Made by a program: the position numbers and the translations under genes
Part shown: piece after piece, positions 5,930-7,391 of the stretch
Position numbering within the stretch: position 1 is the first letter of the stretch
Layout of the letters: each line of letters starts with the position of its first letter
Assembly: GCA_013002425.1 (NCBI GenBank)
Contig: JABDJQ010000352.1
Location: 1 to 7,391, forward strand
DNA: 7,391 nucleotides
DNA from: Gemmatimonadota bacterium
GTDB lineage: Bacteria; Orphanbacterota; Orphanbacteria; Orphanbacterales; Orphanbacteraceae
Direction: 5' to 3'
Notes under the pieces: model-generated
Seen by the model: only the letters and a program-made list of their open reading frames with translations
Told to the model about the DNA's origin: nothing
Database searches by the model: none

Positions 5930-6841
5930 CTACCGCTCCCGGAGTCCCCGCAACACGGCCAGGTTCCGTCTGTCCTGCGTGTGGTCGTCGGCCACGCCGC
6001 GCTTCTTTCCGTCCTTGGGCGTTTCGAGCACCATCGGAATCCGCGCGAGACGCGCGTCGTTCATGACGAAGCGAAACGGTTCGATCCCCATCTCGCCCCG
6101 ACCGATGTGCTCGTGGCGATCGCGCCTGCTCCCGAAAGGCATCTTCGAGTCGTTCAGGTGCAGCGCCTTCAGTCGATCGAGCCCGATCAGGCGATCGAAC
6201 GCGTCCATGGTTTCCTCGTATCCGTCGCGCTCCTGGATCGGATACCCGGCCGCGAACACGTGACAGGTATCGAGACAGACGCCGATCCGTTCCGGTTCAC
6301 GTACGCGATCGATGATCCGCGCGATCTCCTCGAACCGGCGCCCGAGATTCGAACCCTGTCCCGCGGTCGTCTCGAGCAGCACGAGCGTTTCGAAACCGGC
6401 GGTCGCTCTGAGCGCGCGATTCAAACCGCCCGCGATGCGACGAATGCCGGTGGCGACGCCCGCGCCCACGTGGCTTCCGGGATGAAGCACGACGCCGAGA
6501 AGCGCGAGACGTTCGGCGCGTTCGAGTTCGTCGACCATCGCGCGAATGGAGCGCGTGCGCGTTTCGCCGCGCGGCGCCCCCAGATTGATCAGATAGCTCG
6601 AGTGGGAAAAGAGCGCGCCCGGCGGGAACTCCCGGGCGAGTGCGAGAAACGAGCGGGCGTCCTCCTCGGAGATCGCCTTTCCGTCCCATCGATTGTTGTT
6701 CTTCGTGAAGATCTGCACGGCGCCGCAGCCGGCGGCAAGCCCGCGTTCGAGGGCGCGTGGAACGCCCCCCGCGATCGACATGTGCGCGCCGAGCAGATCC
6801 GCAATCGGCGAACCGGCGCGATCGCGGGCGCCCGCGGTCAA
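5930..6841 (-). CDS. nfo: Deoxyribonuclease IV (apurinic/apyrimidinic endonuclease IV)
   Basis: Endonuclease IV cuts the DNA backbone 5' of abasic sites and removes damaged 3' ends in base-excision repair. The 303 residues form a complete TIM-barrel enzyme. All nine expected zinc ligands are visible: His80 (FSHSSY), His120 (VLHPGSH), Glu157 (LLETTAGQG), Asp191 and His194 (CLDTCH), His228 (ALHLNDSK), Asp241 and His243 (DRHEHIG) and Glu273 (LETPK). Most sit at a constant offset of 12 from the Escherichia coli ligands as I recall them. The frame stays open far upstream, through ccmD and into ccmC, but homology starts only at LLGAHMSIAGG. The chosen start is the TTG at 6841, which overlaps the ccmD stop in the sequence TTGA and points to translational coupling. 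There is no clear Shine-Dalgarno, so the exact start is moderately certain. The last codon abuts queF. Confidence 0.95.
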   Translation of the reverse strand: MTAGARDRAGSPIADLLGAHMSIAGGVPRALERGLAAGCGAVQIFTKNNNRWDGKAISEEDARSFLALAREFPPGALFSHSSYLINLGAPRGETRTRSIRAMVDELERAERLALLGVVLHPGSHVGAGVATGIRRIAGGLNRALRATAGFETLVLLETTAGQGSNLGRRFEEIARIIDRVREPERIGVCLDTCHVFAAGYPIQERDGYEETMDAFDRLIGLDRLKALHLNDSKMPFGSRRDRHEHIGRGEMGIEPFRFVMNDARLARIPMVLETPKDGKKRGVADDHTQDRRNLAVLRGLRER

Positions 6842-6975
6842 TCGCGGCGTTCGCACTTCGCGACGCGGTCTTCGAGACTCCGCTGCCGTTTGTGCAGAAC
6901 GACCAGGTACATCCAGAGCAACCCCCAGACGACGAAGAACGCGCTGACCCAGAATCCTGTATTGCCTTCGTTCAT
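6838..6975 (-). CDS. ccmD: CcmD-like small membrane protein of cytochrome c maturation
   Basis: A 45-residue protein with one predicted transmembrane segment (about residues 8-28, FWVSAFFVVWGLLWMYLVVL) followed by a short charged cytoplasmic tail with HKRQRSLEDRV and a single Cys41. CcmD stabilises holo-CcmE release from the CcmABC haem exporter at the inner membrane. The protein is poorly conserved in sequence, so identification rests on size, the single membrane span with a basic tail, and position directly after ccmC. The ATG overlaps the ccmC stop in ATGA, and AAGGGAG lies 8 bases upstream. The stop in turn overlaps the nfo start. The gene is short enough to be missed by automated callers. 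Confidence 0.82.
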   Translation of the reverse strand: MNEGNTGFWVSAFFVVWGLLWMYLVVLHKRQRSLEDRVAKCERRD

Positions 6976-7391
6976 CGGGCCGTCTCCCTTCTTTGCAGTG
7001 CGCGCAGCTTGCGCTCGCAGACATCCTGGCGAAGTCGAAGCCGGAGCAGCACCCAGTAGAGAAGCGTGAATACGAAAAGTGAGAAGAAGAACGCGACCAT
7101 CATGTCGGGCGCGAGCCCCGAGTCCTCGCCGCCGGCGATTACGGGCTGCGGATGCTGCGTGCGCCACCAGCGAATCGACATATACACGATCGGCACGTTC
7201 AGAAATCCCAGAATGCCGATCACGGCCGAGAGGGTCTGCTTGCGGGTGCCGGTGTCCGGCAGATACGACCGCAGAATCAGGTACGAAAGAAAGAGCAGCC
7301 AGAGCACGAACGTAGACGTGAGCCGCGCGTCCCACGTCCACCAGATCCCCCAGATCGGCTTCGCCCAGAGCGGGCCGGTGACGAGCACCAT
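6972..7391 (-). CDS. ccmC: Cytochrome c maturation protein CcmC (5' end cut by window edge)
   Basis: The C-terminal 139 residues of a haem-handling membrane protein are visible; the frame is open to the right edge. The tryptophan-rich WWD haem-binding motif is seen as WGIWWTWDARLTS (residues 14-26 of the visible part), flanked by hydrophobic spans at about 27-46, 54-72 and 97-117. A periplasmic RTQHP segment supplies the conserved haem-axial His80. CcmC loads haem onto the chaperone CcmE. The ATG at the extreme edge is very probably an internal methionine, because CcmC proteins have membrane spans before the TGPLW segment. Paralog CcmF also carries a WWD motif but is much longer, and the short C-terminus plus the following ccmD favour CcmC. 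The stop TGA overlaps the ccmD start by 4 bases. Confidence 0.92.
   Translation of the reverse strand: MVLVTGPLWAKPIWGIWWTWDARLTSTFVLWLLFLSYLILRSYLPDTGTRKQTLSAVIGILGFLNVPIVYMSIRWWRTQHPQPVIAGGEDSGLAPDMMVAFFFSLFVFTLLYWVLLRLRLRQDVCERKLRALQRRETAR
6984..6990 (-). promoter_or_regulatory. Ribosome binding site of ccmD
   Basis: Read on the minus strand, AAGGGAG ends 8 bases before the ATG at 6975. It lies inside the end of ccmC and supports ccmD as a real gene and its ATG as the true start, in preference to a longer upstream reading in the same frame. Confidence 0.6.

Noticed and set aside
6842..7024. A 61-residue N-terminal extension of nfo
   Set aside because: It would overlap all of ccmD and the end of ccmC, and its sequence is unlike endonuclease IV; homology begins just after the TTG at 6841.
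5981..7069. Open frame of 362 codons on the plus strand
   Set aside because: It is antisense to nfo, ccmD and ccmC, all of which have diagnostic motifs; its composition is that of a shadow.
6838..7341. A longer reading of ccmD with about 120 extra N-terminal residues
   Set aside because: The extension overlaps ccmC out of frame and has shadow composition. The ATG at 6975 has a Shine-Dalgarno and gives a normal-sized CcmD.

Overview
The window is GC-rich bacterial chromosome (roughly 60% GC by eye), densely packed with housekeeping and accessory metabolic genes. There is no sign of phage, transposon, CRISPR, rRNA or tRNA. A Ccm-type (System I) cytochrome c maturation locus, a type I QueF and a pair of radical SAM proteins with a cobalamin-binding-like domain suggest a diderm bacterium, perhaps a deltaproteobacterium-like or uncultured candidate-phylum lineage. 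That placement is inference; nothing here fixes the taxon.

Layout. (1) Bases 1-3375, minus strand: two overlapping genes for paralogous radical SAM proteins with B12-binding-like N-terminal domains. The downstream one runs off the left edge. (2) Bases 3376-3680: a divergent control region. It holds a good sigma70-type promoter facing left, a reasonable one facing right, and a block of three tandem 21-bp repeats, each a perfect small hairpin, in the predicted leader of the rightward operon. (3) Bases 3681-5480, plus strand: a radical SAM/SPASM-like protein with a low-complexity tail, then a metallo-beta-lactamase-fold hydrolase whose ATG directly follows the stop codon (TAA|ATG). (4) Bases 5564-5929, plus strand: queF, with its own strong Shine-Dalgarno. 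(5) Bases 5930-7391, minus strand: ccmC (cut by the right edge), ccmD and nfo (endonuclease IV), read in that order and chained by 4-base stop/start overlaps. The stops of queF and nfo abut exactly, forming TAGCTA.

How they may work together. The ccmC-ccmD pair handles haem for c-type cytochrome assembly at the inner membrane. nfo, a base-excision repair enzyme, appears to be carried as a translationally coupled passenger. queF makes preQ1 for queuosine tRNA modification. The radical SAM/MBL pair looks like a small dedicated pathway of unknown substrate, and it shares its control region with the two B12-type radical SAM genes. The most unusual part is that control region: three inverted repeats spaced by exactly 21 bp, with sequence differences that preserve pairing, just upstream of the radical SAM/MBL operon.
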